A DNA stretch of 64,000 bases from Agrococcus sp. Marseille-Q4369 (GTDB taxonomy: Bacteria > Actinomycetota > Actinomycetes > Actinomycetales > Microbacteriaceae): NCBI RefSeq assembly GCF_018308945.1, contig NZ_CP070501.1:620001-684000 (forward strand). The letters run 5' to 3'. Position numbers and translations under genes: made by a program. The notes under the pieces were generated by a model. That model did no database searches and had not been told where the DNA came from. It was given only the letters and a program-made list of their open reading frames with translations. Position 1 is the first letter of the stretch; each line of letters opens with the position of its first letter. This document shows positions 16,614 to 27,568 of this stretch, in pieces.

Positions 16614-16689
16614 TGGTGGATCTGGGGGGACTCGAACCCCCGACCCCCTGCATGCCATGCAGGTGCGCTACCAGCTGCGCCACAGACCC
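16614..16689 (-). tRNA. tRNA-Ala (anticodon GGC)
   Basis: The minus strand folds into a complete cloverleaf. The acceptor stem GGGTCTG/CAGATCC contains the G3-U70 pair that identifies alanine tRNAs. The anticodon stem is CCTGC/GCAGG with loop ATGGCAT, giving GGC. The T-arm reads GGGGGTTCGAGTCCCCC. The discriminator is A and CCA is encoded (16614-16616). Its 3' part is repeated at 7423-7458, so this gene is the integration site of the island and stays functional because the element restores its 3' end. Confidence 0.95.
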
Positions 16690-16814
16690 GTGGTGTGCTC
16701 CTCGAAGCAACCTGAACAGCATACAGGATGCCCGGCTTCGAAGTCACATCGACCGAGGAGATGGCGCATCGTCAGGCACGATGCTATCGTCTAAGTGATA
16801 TCAAGGGGGTCGAG

Positions 16815-17042
16815 GTGGAGCAGCTCCTGATCCGCAACCTGCCGGTCGGCACCAAGGCAGCGCTGCGCGCTCGCGCACAGCAGCACGGTCGATCGGTCGA
16901 AGCGGAAGCGCGCGAGCTCCTCGCGGCCGCGGTGCGCCAGCAGGGCCTGACGCTGGTCGACCTGCTCAGCGTCGACGAGGGCACCGACATCGAGGTCGAG
17001 CCCGTCCGCCTCGGTCTCAGCGCGCGAGCCGCCGAGCTGTGA
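16815..17042 (+). CDS. FitA/VapB-type antitoxin
   Basis: This 75-residue protein begins [20 protein letters not shown], a ribbon-helix-helix fold typical of FitA-like antitoxins ([13 protein letters not shown]). It would bind and silence the PIN toxin encoded next and repress the operon. The GTG at 16815 is chosen because AAGGGGGT lies just upstream. A palindrome TGATATCA at 16796-16803, directly before the ribosome-binding site, is a plausible operator. The stop overlaps the toxin start (GTGA). Confidence 0.82.
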   Translation: MEQLLIRNLPVGTKAALRARAQQHGRSVEAEARELLAAAVRQQGLTLVDLLSVDEGTDIEVEPVRLGLSARAAEL

Positions 17043-17464
17043 GGTTCGTGCTCGACACGAACGTCGTCTCGGCGCTGCGCGTCCGGGGGCGCAACCCCGC
17101 CGTCGAGCGATGGGCGGCCTCGGTGCGCGTCAGCGACCAGTTCGTGACCGCGATGACGCTCGCGGAGCTCGAGCGCAACGTCGCGAAGATGGAGCGGCAG
17201 GATGCAGCGCAGGGTGCCATCCTGCGGCGCTGGTTCGACGAGCGCGTGCTGCCGGCCTTCGTGGGTCGCGTGCTCCCCTTCGATCTCTCTTCGGCCCGCG
17301 TGCTCGCGAGCTTCCGAGTTCCGGAACGAGCTCCGCTCGACGACGCGCTCATCGCTGCGATCGCTCATGCCCAGGGCATGGTCGTCGTGACTCGGAACAT
17401 CGAGCACTTCGCACCGCTCGGCGTGCCGACGCTGAACCCGTGGGAGCCGCTCACCTCGGAGTGA
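17039..17464 (+). CDS. PIN-domain toxin, FitB/VapC type
   Basis: This 141-residue PIN ribonuclease has acidic residues of the active site in [15 protein letters not shown] and PLDDALIAA, and the late VTRN motif. As a VapC/FitB homologue it should cleave RNA (often tRNA or rRNA) when its antitoxin is lost. The GTG start overlaps the antitoxin TGA, the standard coupled arrangement. The pair lies just outside the tRNA-Ala gene, so it is next to the island but on the chromosome side. Confidence 0.83.
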   Translation: MRFVLDTNVVSALRVRGRNPAVERWAASVRVSDQFVTAMTLAELERNVAKMERQDAAQGAILRRWFDERVLPAFVGRVLPFDLSSARVLASFRVPERAPLDDALIAAIAHAQGMVVVTRNIEHFAPLGVPTLNPWEPLTSE

Positions 17465-17497
17465 CGTCGGCGCGCCTCGGCCCCGAGAGGGGTCGGG

Positions 17498-18367
17498 TCA
17501 GTCCGGGCGCTCCTCCGCGCTCACCGCCGCCCGCGCGACGACGCTCCGCGCATGGCGCAGGATCGGCTCGTCGACCATCTGCCCCTCGAATGAGAAGACG
17601 CCCGGGTTGTGCATCGCCGCATCGAGGATGCGGCGCGCGCGGTCGAGCTCCTCGTCCGCAGGTGCGAAGGCGCGGCGGTACGGCTCGACGTGGCTCGGGT
17701 GGATCGCCGCCTTCGCGCCGAAGCCCGACGCGGCCGCGTCGACCGCCTCGGCGTGCGCGCCCTCGAGGTCCTGGATGTCGGCGCGGATCGCGTCGATCGC
17801 GGTGATGCCGAACGCGGCGGCGGCGAGCAGGATGCGGCTGCGCGCGTGCATCGCGACGTCGCGGTAGGCGCCGCTCTCGTCGCGGCTCGAGGTGCCGCCG
17901 ATCGAGGCGACGAGATCCTCGGCGCCCCACATCATGCCGACGACCGCGTCGTGCGCCGCGAGCTGCTCGGCGGCGAGCACGCCGCGCGCCGTCTCGCACA
18001 GCACGACGACGCGCGCGCCCGGCACCGCAGCGACGACCCGGTCGACCTGCGCGGCCGACTCGGCCTTCGCGAGCATGACGGTGCGGAACTGCGACGCCGC
18101 GACCGCCGCGAGGTCGTCGTCGAAGCCGGGGGCGGATGCGTCCTGCACCCGCACGATCGTGCGCTCAGGGTCGAGGTCGGCGGCTCGCACCGCCTCGCGC
18201 GCCTCGGCCTTGGACTCGGCGCCGACGGCGTCCTCGAGGTCGAGGATGACCGCATCCGACCGCTCGGCCGCCTTCCGGAACCGGTCGGGCCGGTCGCCGG
18301 GGCAGAACAGCAGCGCGGGACCCATGCCCAAGGCAGACGAGCTCAGCGCCGCCATGCCGGCGCTCAC
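17498..18367 (-). CDS. HpcH/HpaI aldolase-family CoA ester lyase (CitE-like)
   Basis: This 289-residue TIM-barrel lyase has a start [10 protein letters not shown], metal-binding [15 protein letters not shown], and [13 protein letters not shown] near the end, all typical of CitE-like beta subunits. Relatives cleave malyl-, methylmalyl- or citramalyl-CoA. The GTG start overlaps the MaoC hydratase stop. The pairing with a mesaconyl-CoA-hydratase-like protein fits a beta-methylmalyl/citramalyl-CoA step in C5 acyl-CoA breakdown. Exact substrate is not readable from the sequence. Confidence 0.8.
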   Translation of the reverse strand: MSAGMAALSSSALGMGPALLFCPGDRPDRFRKAAERSDAVILDLEDAVGAESKAEAREAVRAADLDPERTIVRVQDASAPGFDDDLAAVAASQFRTVMLAKAESAAQVDRVVAAVPGARVVVLCETARGVLAAEQLAAHDAVVGMMWGAEDLVASIGGTSSRDESGAYRDVAMHARSRILLAAAAFGITAIDAIRADIQDLEGAHAEAVDAAASGFGAKAAIHPSHVEPYRRAFAPADEELDRARRILDAAMHNPGVFSFEGQMVDEPILRHARSVVARAAVSAEERPD

Positions 18368-18842
18368 GCCTCCGCCTCGGGCTTGCCCTGCATGAGCACC
18401 TTCCGCACGGCAGTCGCGACGACCTCGCCGTGCTGGTTGAGCGCCCGGTGCTCGAACGTCGCGATGCCCTGCCCCGGCCGCGACCTCGAGGCGCGCTTCT
18501 CGAGCACGCGCGTCTCGCAGTAGATCGTGTCGCCGTGGCGCACGGGCGCGGGGAACGTCACCTCGCTGAAGCCGAGGTTCGCGACGATCGTGCCCTGCGT
18601 GAGCTGCCCGACCGAGAGGCCCACCATGGTCGCGAGCGTGTGCATCGAGTTCATGAGCGGCTCGCCGAACTCGGTGCCCTCGCTCCAGGCGCGGTCGAGG
18701 TGCAGCGGCTGCGGGTTCATCGTGAGCGTCGTGAAGAGCACGTTGTCGGTCTCGGTCATCGTGCGGCCGGGACGGTGCTCGTAGACGACGCCCTCCTCGA
18801 GCTCGTCGAAGTAGAGGCCCCGCTGCGTGATTCGGCGCTCGC

Positions 18843-18846
<4 letters not shown>
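18364..18846 (-). CDS. MaoC-family acyl-CoA dehydratase
   Basis: This 160-residue hot-dog fold protein contains [19 protein letters not shown], the MaoC-type active-site segment with Asp and His, and [16 protein letters not shown]. Such enzymes hydrate enoyl-CoAs such as mesaconyl-CoA. Its ATG overlaps the stop of the carboxylase alpha subunit and its stop overlaps the CitE-like gene. The five-gene run from 22516 downward is therefore likely translated from one mRNA. Confidence 0.8.
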
Positions 18847-20842
<1,996 letters not shown>

Positions 20843-20843
<1 letters not shown>

Positions 20844-22516
20844 CACATCCGGAAGACGCCGAAGCGCGGCTCGGGCATCGGCACGGCGGTGACGACGTCG
20901 AGCGCCATGCCGAGGATGCGGCGGGTGTCGGCGGGGTCGATCACGCCGTCGTCCCAGAGCCTCGCGGACGAGTAGTAGGGGTTGCCCTGCTGCTCGTACT
21001 GCTCGCGCACGGGGCGCTCGAACTCGGCCTGCGCATCCGCCGACCACTCCTCGCCCGCGGCCTCGAGCTGCTCGCGCTTGACGGTCGAGAGCACCGACGC
21101 GGCCTGCGGGCCGCCCATGACGCTCACGCGCGCGTTGGGCCACAGCCACAGGAAGCGGGGGTCGTAGGCGCGGCCGCACATCGAGTAGGTGCCGGCGCCG
21201 AAGGAGCCGCCGACGACGACGGTGAGCTTCGGCACGCGCGTCGTCGCGACGGCGGTGACCATCTTGGCGCCGTGCTTGGCGATGCCGCCGCGCTCGGCCT
21301 CCGAGCCGACCATGAAGCCGGTGATGTTCTGCAGGAACACGAGCGGCACGCCCCGCTGGTCGCACAGCTCGATGAAGTGCGCGCCCTTCATCGCCGACTC
21401 CGAGAAGAGCACGCCGTTGTTCGCGACGATGCCGACGGTGTGGCCGTGCAGCTCGGCGAAGCCGGTCACGAGCGTGTCGCCGTAGCCGGCCTTGAACTCG
21501 TGGAACTCGCTGCGGTCGACGATGCGCGCGATGACCTCGCGCACGTCGTACGGCGTCTGGAGGTCGGGCGGGATGACGTCGTAGAGGGTGGATGGGTCGA
21601 CGGCGGGCGCGCTCTCGTCGTCGAGCGCGCTGAGGGGCGCGTAGGCGAACCAGCCGAACGATTGCGCCTTCGCCGGCACGGCGCTCGCGGCGGCGCGGTC
21701 GCCCGGCGGGAGCGCCTCGACCATGTCGCGCACGATCTCGAGCGCGTGCTCGTCGTCGTCGGCGAGGTGGTCGACGACGCCAGAGACCTCGGCGTGCAGC
21801 TCGCCGCCGCCGAGCGACTCCGCGTCGACGACCTCGCCGGTCGCAGCCTTCACGAGCGGCGGTCCGCCGAGGAAGATCGTGCCCTGCTCACGCACGATGA
21901 CGGTCTCGTCGCTCATCGCCGGCACGTAGGCGCCTCCCGCGGTCGACGAGCCCATCACGGCCGCCAGCTGCGGGATGCCCTGGGCCGAGAGCTGCGCCTG
22001 GTTGAAGAAGATGCGGCCGAAGTGCTCGCGGTCGGGGAACACCTCGTCCTGCATCGGCAGGAACGCGCCGCCGGAGTCGACGAGCGCGATGCACGGCAGC
22101 CGGTTCTCGCGCGCGATCTGCTGCGCGCGCAGGTGCTTCTTCACCGTGAGCGGGTAGTAGGTGCCGCCCTTGACGGTCGCGTCGTTCGCGATCACCATCA
22201 CGTGCCGGCCGTGCACGAGGCCGATGCCCGCGACGATGCCGGCGCTCGGCGCATCCTGCCCGTCCTCCCCGTAGACCTCCCACGCCGCGAGCGGCGCGAC
22301 CTCGAGGAACGGGCTGCCGGGGTCGAGCAGCTGGTCGATGCGGTCGCGGGCGAGCAGCTTGCCGCGCGCGACGTGCCGCTCGCGCGACTTCTCGGGTCCG
22401 CCGAGCGCCACTTGGGCGAGCCGCTCGCGCAGCTGCGAGACGAGCGCCTCCATCGCCGCGCGGTTGGCGCGAGCCTGCTCCCCCGCGAGGTCGACGCGGG
22501 TTTCGAGTCGGTGCAT
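20843..22516 (-). CDS. Acyl-CoA carboxylase beta subunit, methylcrotonyl-CoA carboxylase-like
   Basis: This is a 557-residue carboxyltransferase. The N-half includes [16 protein letters not shown] and [12 protein letters not shown], characteristic of the methylcrotonyl-CoA type, where propionyl-CoA carboxylases read differently. The C-half has [11 protein letters not shown] and [19 protein letters not shown], the second crotonase domain. Together with the alpha subunit it would convert 3-methylcrotonyl-CoA to 3-methylglutaconyl-CoA. It starts 36 bases after the E2 gene stop, so it may share the dehydrogenase transcript. Confidence 0.85.
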
Positions 22517-22552
22517 GGCCCTACCGTGCCATGCCGAGGCCGAGAGCCGGCA

Positions 22553-23878
22553 TCAGCGCGCCAGCGCGAGCGCCGGGCGCTCGAGCACAGCGGCGATGTC
22601 GGCGAGGAAGCCCGCCGCCTCGCGGCCGTCGAGCACGCGGTGGTCGAACGAGACGGTCACGGTGCACACGTCGCGCAGCACGATCTCGCCCTCGTGCTCC
22701 CACGGCATCCGCCGCACGGCGCCGAGCGCGATGATCGCCGACTCCCCCGGGTTGAGGATCGGGATGCCGCCGTCGACGCCGAAGACGCCGACGTTCGAGA
22801 TCGTGATGTTCGACGACGTGAGCTCGGCCATCGTGAGCGAGCCCTCGCGGGCGCGCGTCGCGCGGTCCTTGATCGCGGTCGTGAGCGCCGACGCATCCAT
22901 CGACTCCGCCTCGTCGATCGAGGCGACCACGAGCCCGCGGTCGGTCGAGACGGCGATGCCGAGGTTGATGTGGGCGAAGCGCTCGAGCTCCATCGTGTCG
23001 GCGTGGAAGGCGGCCGTCACGTCGGGCCAGCGCTTCGCGGCGAGCAGGATCGCCCGGCTCGCGAGCGCGAGGAACGACGCGTCGCCCGAGCGGGCGAGCG
23101 CGAGCGTCTCGGTCACGTCGACCTGGTGGAACGTCGCGGCGTGCGGCACGGTGAGCGCCGATTGCGTCATCGCGGCGGCGGTGTGCTTGCGCAGCCCCGT
23201 GACCTTCTCGCGCGTCGACGCGGGCTGCGGCTGGGCCTGGGGGCCGGATGCGGTGCCTGCGGTCTCGAGGTCGGCGCGCGTGACGAGGCCGTCACGGCCC
23301 GAGGGCCGCACCGACTGCAGGTCGATGCCACGCTCCTTCGCGAGCTTGCGGACGGGCGGCATCGCGCGGTTGGGGCGGCCGCTCGGCCGCTCCTGCCGTG
23401 TGAAGGGCTCGACGTCCCACGCGCGGCGCTTCCTGGTGGGCTTGCCGCCGTGCACGGTGATGTGGCCGACGAGCACCGAGACCTTCTCGGGCTTCTCCTC
23501 CGGCGCCGGGGCGTCGCGCACCTCGGCGACAGTCTCGTCGGGCGTCGCGACCGGGCCGCCCGCGGGCGAGGGTGCTGGATCGTCGTGCGCCGACGCATCC
23601 GTGGCCGACGCATCCGACCCCGACGGCGCAGGCGCGTCATCGCCCGCGACATCGAAGTCGATGAGCGGCGCGCCGACGTCGACCGTCTCGCCCTCGGCGG
23701 CGTGGAGCTTCGCGATCGTGCCCTCGTAGGGGCTCGGCAGCTCGACGACGGCCTTCGCCGTCTCGATGTCGGCGAGCGGCTGGTTGAGCTCGACCGCGTC
23801 GCCCTCCTTGACGCGCCACGCGACGATCTCGCTGTCGGTGAGGCCCTCGCCCAGGTCGGGCAGCAGGAACGTCTTCAT
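22553..23878 (-). CDS. bkdC: 2-oxoacid dehydrogenase E2, branched-chain acyltransferase
   Basis: This is a 441-residue acyltransferase core. A single lipoyl domain (LPDLGEGLTDSEIV, lipoyl Lys42 in DIETAKAVVEL) is followed by an Ala/Pro/Asp-rich linker, a peripheral subunit-binding domain (PVRKLAKERGIDL) and the catalytic domain ending in FDHRVLDG with the HxxxDG motif. It passes acyl groups from the E1 pair to CoA. Its ATG overlaps the E1-beta stop. One lipoyl domain and the leucine-catabolic neighbours suggest a branched-chain rather than pyruvate complex. No E3 gene is in the window. Confidence 0.83.
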   Translation of the reverse strand: MKTFLLPDLGEGLTDSEIVAWRVKEGDAVELNQPLADIETAKAVVELPSPYEGTIAKLHAAEGETVDVGAPLIDFDVAGDDAPAPSGSDASATDASAHDDPAPSPAGGPVATPDETVAEVRDAPAPEEKPEKVSVLVGHITVHGGKPTRKRRAWDVEPFTRQERPSGRPNRAMPPVRKLAKERGIDLQSVRPSGRDGLVTRADLETAGTASGPQAQPQPASTREKVTGLRKHTAAAMTQSALTVPHAATFHQVDVTETLALARSGDASFLALASRAILLAAKRWPDVTAAFHADTMELERFAHINLGIAVSTDRGLVVASIDEAESMDASALTTAIKDRATRAREGSLTMAELTSSNITISNVGVFGVDGGIPILNPGESAIIALGAVRRMPWEHEGEIVLRDVCTVTVSFDHRVLDGREAAGFLADIAAVLERPALALAR

Positions 23879-24906
23879 CGGGCGGCTCCCAGTGCGGTGA
23901 CGGATGCGTAGTCGAGGTCGGTGCGCGAGTTGCGGCGGCCGAGGGTGCGGTCGACCGCGTCGAGCAGCCGGTCGAGGCTCGGCAGGTAGTCGTGCTCGAC
24001 GGCCGACGGCGGGTAGGGCGTGTCGTAGCCCGTGACGCGCTCGGGCGGCGCCTCGAGGCTCGAGAAGGCGCGCTCGACGACGGAGGTGATGAGCTCGGAG
24101 GAGACCGACGACTCGGCGGGCGCCTCGTGCGTGACGACGAGCCGGCCGGTGCGGCGCACCGACTCGACGACCGTGTCGACGTCGAGCGGTGAGATCGAGC
24201 GGAGGTCGATCACCTCGACCTCGATGCCCTCGTCGGCGGCGGCGATCGCCGCGCGGAGCGCTGTCTCGACCGTCGGGCCGTAGGCGGCGATCGTCACGTC
24301 GCGACCGCTCGCGACGACGTTCGCCGTCTCGAGGTCGCGGACGACCGAGCGGTCGACCTCGCCCTTCGTGTAGTACTTGCCCTTCGGCTCGAAGAACAGC
24401 ACGGGGTCGTCGCTCGCGATCGCGGCGCGCAGTGTCGAGTACGCCTCCTGCGGCGTCGACGCGGTCACGACGCGGAGGCCCGCGGTGTGGGCGAAGTACG
24501 ACTCGGGGCTCTCGGAGTGGTGCTCGACCGAGCCGATCGCACCGCCGTAGGGCACGCGGATCGTGAGCGGCATCGTGACGCGGCCGCGCGAGCGGTAGCG
24601 GAGCTTCGCGACCTGCGCGACGATCTGGTCGAACGCGGGGTAGATGAAGCCGTCGAACTGGATCTCGGTCACGACGCGGAAGCCGCGGTAGCTCATGCCG
24701 ATCGCGGTGCCGATGATCGCCGACTCCGCGAGCGGCGAGTCGATGACCCGTTGCGTGCCGAAGCGCGCCTGCAGGCCGTCGGTGACGCGGAAGACGCCGC
24801 CGAGCTGGCCGATGTCCTCGCCCATGAGCAGGACCCGGTCGTCGCCCTCGAGGGAGTCGGCGAGGGCCGCGTTGACGGCCTTCGCGAGCGTGAGCGTCTC
24901 GGTCAC
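23875..24906 (-). CDS. bkdB: Branched-chain 2-oxoacid dehydrogenase E1 beta subunit
   Basis: This 343-residue transketolase-like beta chain has MGEDIGQLGGVFRVT, DSPLAESAIIG and SVEHHSESPE, and a C-terminal transketolase domain with VIDLRSISPLD. It binds thiamine diphosphate jointly with E1-alpha. The GTG start overlaps the E1-alpha stop (GTGA), and its own stop overlaps the E2 start. This keeps the subunits in stoichiometric coupling. Gene symbols vary between species. Confidence 0.85.
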   Translation of the reverse strand: MTETLTLAKAVNAALADSLEGDDRVLLMGEDIGQLGGVFRVTDGLQARFGTQRVIDSPLAESAIIGTAIGMSYRGFRVVTEIQFDGFIYPAFDQIVAQVAKLRYRSRGRVTMPLTIRVPYGGAIGSVEHHSESPESYFAHTAGLRVVTASTPQEAYSTLRAAIASDDPVLFFEPKGKYYTKGEVDRSVVRDLETANVVASGRDVTIAAYGPTVETALRAAIAAADEGIEVEVIDLRSISPLDVDTVVESVRRTGRLVVTHEAPAESSVSSELITSVVERAFSSLEAPPERVTGYDTPYPPSAVEHDYLPSLDRLLDAVDRTLGRRNSRTDLDYASVTALGAAR

Positions 24907-26027
24907 TCGGCCACCTCCGCGAGGCTCGCGACGAAGGCGAGGTGCTCGGCGCGCTGGCGCTCGAGCCGGCGGCTCGGCTGCGCGTAGACGTTGTCGAAGA
25001 TCTCCTCGGCGGCGGGCGGCTCGGCGTGCTCCGCGGCGGCGCGGAACTCCTTCGCGAGCCGGTCGGCGCGCACCTTCGCCTCGGCGCGCACAGCATCCAT
25101 GTCGACGCCGCAGCGAGCGAGCGCGCGCTCGACGCGGTCGATCGGGTCCTTCGCGACCCACTCCTCGACCTCCGCCTCGTCGCGGTAGCGCTTCGGGTCG
25201 TCGGTCGTCGTGTGGGGGCCTCGGCGGTAGGTGACGGCCTCGATGAACGTCGGGCCGCCACCCGAGCGCGCGCGCTCGACGGCGATGCGGCCGGCGGCGA
25301 GCATCGCGAGCACGTCGTTGCCGTCGACGCGCATCGACGGGATGCCGAAGCCGGTCGGGCGCAGCGCGAGCGGCAGACCGCCCGACTGCACGGCGACGGG
25401 CTCGGAGATCGCGTACTGGTTGTTCTGGCAGAGGAAGATCACGGGCGCCTGGAACGCGGATGCCCACACGAGCGCCTCGTTGACGTCGCCCTCGCTCGTG
25501 GCGCCGTCGCCGAACGCCGTGAGCGCGACCTCGTCCGACCCATCCATCTTCGCCGCCATCGCGTAGCCGACGCCGTGCAGGGACTGGGCGCCGATGATGA
25601 TCTGCGACGGCGCCATGTTGATCTCGTGCGGGTCCCAGCCGGCGTGCGCGTAGGCCTTCCAGATGCGCGCGAACTCGGCCATGTCGGCGCCGCGCAGGAG
25701 CGCGAAGCCGTGCTCGCGGTAGGAGCCGAAGACCCAGTCGCGCTGCTCGAGCGAGCGGGCGGCGCCGACCTGGGCGGCCTCCTGGCCGAGCAGCGGCGGC
25801 CACAGCACGAGGTGGCCCTGGCGCGTGAGGGCGAACGCCTCGGTGTCGAGGCGTCGCACGCGCACCATGTCGAGGTAGAGGTCGGCGAGCGCCGACTCGT
25901 CGATGTCGCCGAGGTGGGCGTCGAGCAGCGGGTCGTGCAGGCGGGTGCCGTCGAGGTCGAGGACGCGCAGCGGGCAGTCGAGGCCGGCGGCGAGCGCGGG
26001 GTCGGGAGCGGGCACGGTGATCGACAC
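24903..26027 (-). CDS. bkdA: Branched-chain 2-oxoacid dehydrogenase E1 alpha subunit
   Basis: This is the 374-residue E1-alpha. The thiamine-diphosphate motif runs from FGDGATSEGDVNEAL to CQNNQYAIS. RRGPHTTTDDP is typical of branched-chain or pyruvate E1 alpha chains. The GTG start at 26027 is set by a strong AAGGAGGT six bases upstream. First gene of the E1a-E1b-E2 operon, divergent from an Lrp-type regulator 176 bases away. I call it branched-chain from the neighbouring carboxylase and Lrp genes; in sequence alone, PdhA is possible. Confidence 0.83.
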   Translation of the reverse strand: MSITVPAPDPALAAGLDCPLRVLDLDGTRLHDPLLDAHLGDIDESALADLYLDMVRVRRLDTEAFALTRQGHLVLWPPLLGQEAAQVGAARSLEQRDWVFGSYREHGFALLRGADMAEFARIWKAYAHAGWDPHEINMAPSQIIIGAQSLHGVGYAMAAKMDGSDEVALTAFGDGATSEGDVNEALVWASAFQAPVIFLCQNNQYAISEPVAVQSGGLPLALRPTGFGIPSMRVDGNDVLAMLAAGRIAVERARSGGGPTFIEAVTYRRGPHTTTDDPKRYRDEAEVEEWVAKDPIDRVERALARCGVDMDAVRAEAKVRADRLAKEFRAAAEHAEPPAAEEIFDNVYAQPSRRLERQRAEHLAFVASLAEVAE

Positions 26028-26130
26028 GAGCGAACCTCCTTGTTCGAAGCGCCTCGTGGGCGCCGGTCGGATCGGCCAGGCTGGTGCGCCTCGTCGATCG
26101 TGGACCGACCGTACCGCCGGAAGTCACTCC

Positions 26131-26200
26131 GCGCAATCTGCGACACGCAGGCTGCGCGGTGCGCGCATTCCACGGGCGCATCGGCTGCGCTAGATTGCGC
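26131..26200. promoter_or_regulatory. Lrp-type inverted repeat between bkdA and lrp
   Basis: GCGCAATCT (26131-26139) and AGATTGCGC (26192-26200) are perfect inverted 9-mers with centres about 61 bases apart. The right copy ends 3 bases before the lrp start. Lrp/AsnC proteins often bind spaced sites in the shared region of a divergent target gene, so this is the probable control region of both the dehydrogenase operon and the regulator. Confidence 0.55.
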
Positions 26201-26203
26201 AGC

Positions 26204-26677
26204 ATGCGCATCGTCGATGACACCGACCGCCGGATCCTGCTCGAGCTCACGCGGCATCCGCGGATCACGAACGCCGCGATCGCCGAGCAGCTCGGCCTCG
26301 CGCGCAACACGGTGCAGAACCGGGTGGCGGCGCTCGAGGCGTCGGATGCGCTGCAGGGCTTCGACCGCAGGTTCCACGCCGCGGCCCTCGGCTACCCCCT
26401 CACGGTGTTCATGGCGACGCACGTCGACCAGCCGCGCATCGACGAGGTCGTCGAGCAGCTGCGGCGGATCCCGGAGGTTGTGCAGGCGTTCGGGCTCTCG
26501 GGCCAGGCCGACGTGCTCGTGCGCGCGGTGTGCCGCGACGCGGAGGACCTCTACCGCATCAACAAGCTCGTGCTCGCGTGCGACGGCGTCGAGCGCACCG
26601 AGACGTGGCTGTCGATGGGCGAGCTCATCCCCTTCCGGCTCGCCCCCGTGCTCGAGCGGGACCTGCAGGCGCACTGA
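26204..26677 (+). CDS. Lrp/AsnC-family transcriptional regulator
   Basis: This 157-residue regulator has an N-terminal winged helix (TNAAIAEQLGLARNTVQNRV) and a C-terminal RAM-like ligand domain (VVQAFGLSGQADVLVRAV). BkdR/Lrp proteins sense branched-chain amino acids and control their breakdown. It faces the 2-oxoacid dehydrogenase operon across 176 bases that contain a perfect spaced inverted repeat. It most likely activates or represses that operon in response to leucine, isoleucine or valine (inference). Confidence 0.85.
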   Translation: MRIVDDTDRRILLELTRHPRITNAAIAEQLGLARNTVQNRVAALEASDALQGFDRRFHAAALGYPLTVFMATHVDQPRIDEVVEQLRRIPEVVQAFGLSGQADVLVRAVCRDAEDLYRINKLVLACDGVERTETWLSMGELIPFRLAPVLERDLQAH

Positions 26678-26729
26678 GCCTCGGCGCGCGCAGGCTGCGG
26701 CCGCCTCCGCGGACCCATGCTCGGCAGCG

Positions 26730-26749
26730 GGACCCGAGATCTCGGGTCC
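26730..26749. terminator. 20-bp palindrome after lrp
   Basis: GGACCCGAGATCTCGGGTCC is a perfect palindrome 52 bases after the lrp stop, in the space between convergent genes. It lacks a T-tract. It may terminate transcription or serve as a binding site. Confidence 0.4.
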
Positions 26750-26786
26750 GCGCGCCGAAGAGGGGTCCGCTTCGCGTTTCGGCGGG

Positions 26787-26855
26787 CGACTCGACCGGCT
26801 CGCGCCGACTCGACCGGTTCCGGCAGCGACTCGACCCGCTCTCGCCGAGTCGACC
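26787..26855. repeat. Four CGACTCGACC-type repeats spaced about 20 bp
   Basis: CGACTCGACC starts at 26787, 26806 and 26827, and CGAGTCGACC at 26846. Spacings of 19, 21 and 19 place them on one helix face. They lie between the convergent lrp and cyclodeaminase genes, where no gene is found (26678-26944). Function unknown. Confidence 0.6.
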
Positions 26856-26944
26856 TGCTGCAACGGCTCGGCTCGGCGAGAACGGGTCGCGTCGCCGCGG
26901 CAAGTCGATTGGCGCGGTTCCGGGTCGCGTCGCCGCTCAGCGGG

Positions 26945-27484
26945 CTACTCCGCCAGCCGCTGCCGGAGCGCGTCGAGGCGCTGCCGCAGCGCGGGTGCGT
27001 CGGCGGCGTCGCGGTCCTCGAGCGACGCCACGTTGAGCTCGGCCGCCCGCAGCGCGACCGTCGAGGCGCCGCGCACGAGGTCGGCGCCGCCCAGCACGTC
27101 GCTCTCGAGCGTCGGCTTCACGAGCGGCTCCGCCTCGCGAGCGAGCTCGAGCGCGTCGACGAAGGCTGCCGCGAGGTCGAGCGGCACGGCGGCGGCTCGG
27201 GCGAGCGCCCGCTCGGCGTCCGCACCACCGTCCGCGTCGATCACCTCGGCGAACGCTTCGACGTCCGCGTCGGCAGCCGCCACCACGCGCTCGACGAGGG
27301 CCTCTCCCCTCGCGCGCGCCGCAGCGCATCCGTCGTCGCCGGTGATCGTGAGCGCCTCGAGCACGAGCGCGATGCCGAGCGCGCCGGCGACCGCGGCCGC
27401 CGCGCCGCTGCCCGGCGTCGGCTCGGCCGAGGCCGTGCGCAGCAGCAGCTCGTCGGCACGGCCCGACCACACGCTCTCGCCCAT
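26945..27484 (-). CDS. Cyclodeaminase/cyclohydrolase family protein (FTCD C-terminal type)
   Basis: This 179-residue all-helical protein has the FTCD cyclodeaminase signature region PTPGSGAAAAVAGALG and VKPTLESDVLGGADL. Family members act in folate one-carbon metabolism (formiminotetrahydrofolate cyclodeaminase or methenyl-THF cyclohydrolase). No other histidine- or folate-interconversion gene is adjacent, so the reaction is uncertain. The start (ATG 27484) faces the CatE gene; the two share an 84-base divergent promoter region. Confidence 0.7.
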   Translation of the reverse strand: MGESVWSGRADELLLRTASAEPTPGSGAAAAVAGALGIALVLEALTITGDDGCAAARARGEALVERVVAAADADVEAFAEVIDADGGADAERALARAAAVPLDLAAAFVDALELAREAEPLVKPTLESDVLGGADLVRGASTVALRAAELNVASLEDRDAADAPALRQRLDALRQRLAE

Positions 27485-27568
27485 GGAGCGCGACCATACC
27501 CGGCGGTTCCCGAGTGCCCGCCCGGAATGCCCGGCGGCGGGCGGCGTTGCCCTCTCGTGGAGGAACTC

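Larger units (their letters stand above)
7459..16650. mobile_element. Genomic island integrated in tRNA-Ala(GGC)
   Basis: The island lies between the tRNA 3'-end duplicate (7423-7458) and the intact tRNA-Ala gene (16614-16689). Excisionase and integrase genes sit directly beside the tRNA, as in typical integrative elements. Cargo from left to right is a triple-HTH protein, a HIRAN protein, a kilobase without convincing genes, a subtilase, an AAA+ ATPase and an IS3-family element. Base composition and codon use are less GC-biased than the flanking genes. Because the integrase has lost its C-terminal catalytic part, the island is probably fixed in place. No conjugation or phage structural genes are seen. 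Confidence 0.8.

Noticed and set aside
26787-26855. Replication iterons
   Set aside because: Only four short repeats in a chromosomal convergent gap, with no replication initiator gene or DnaA boxes nearby.
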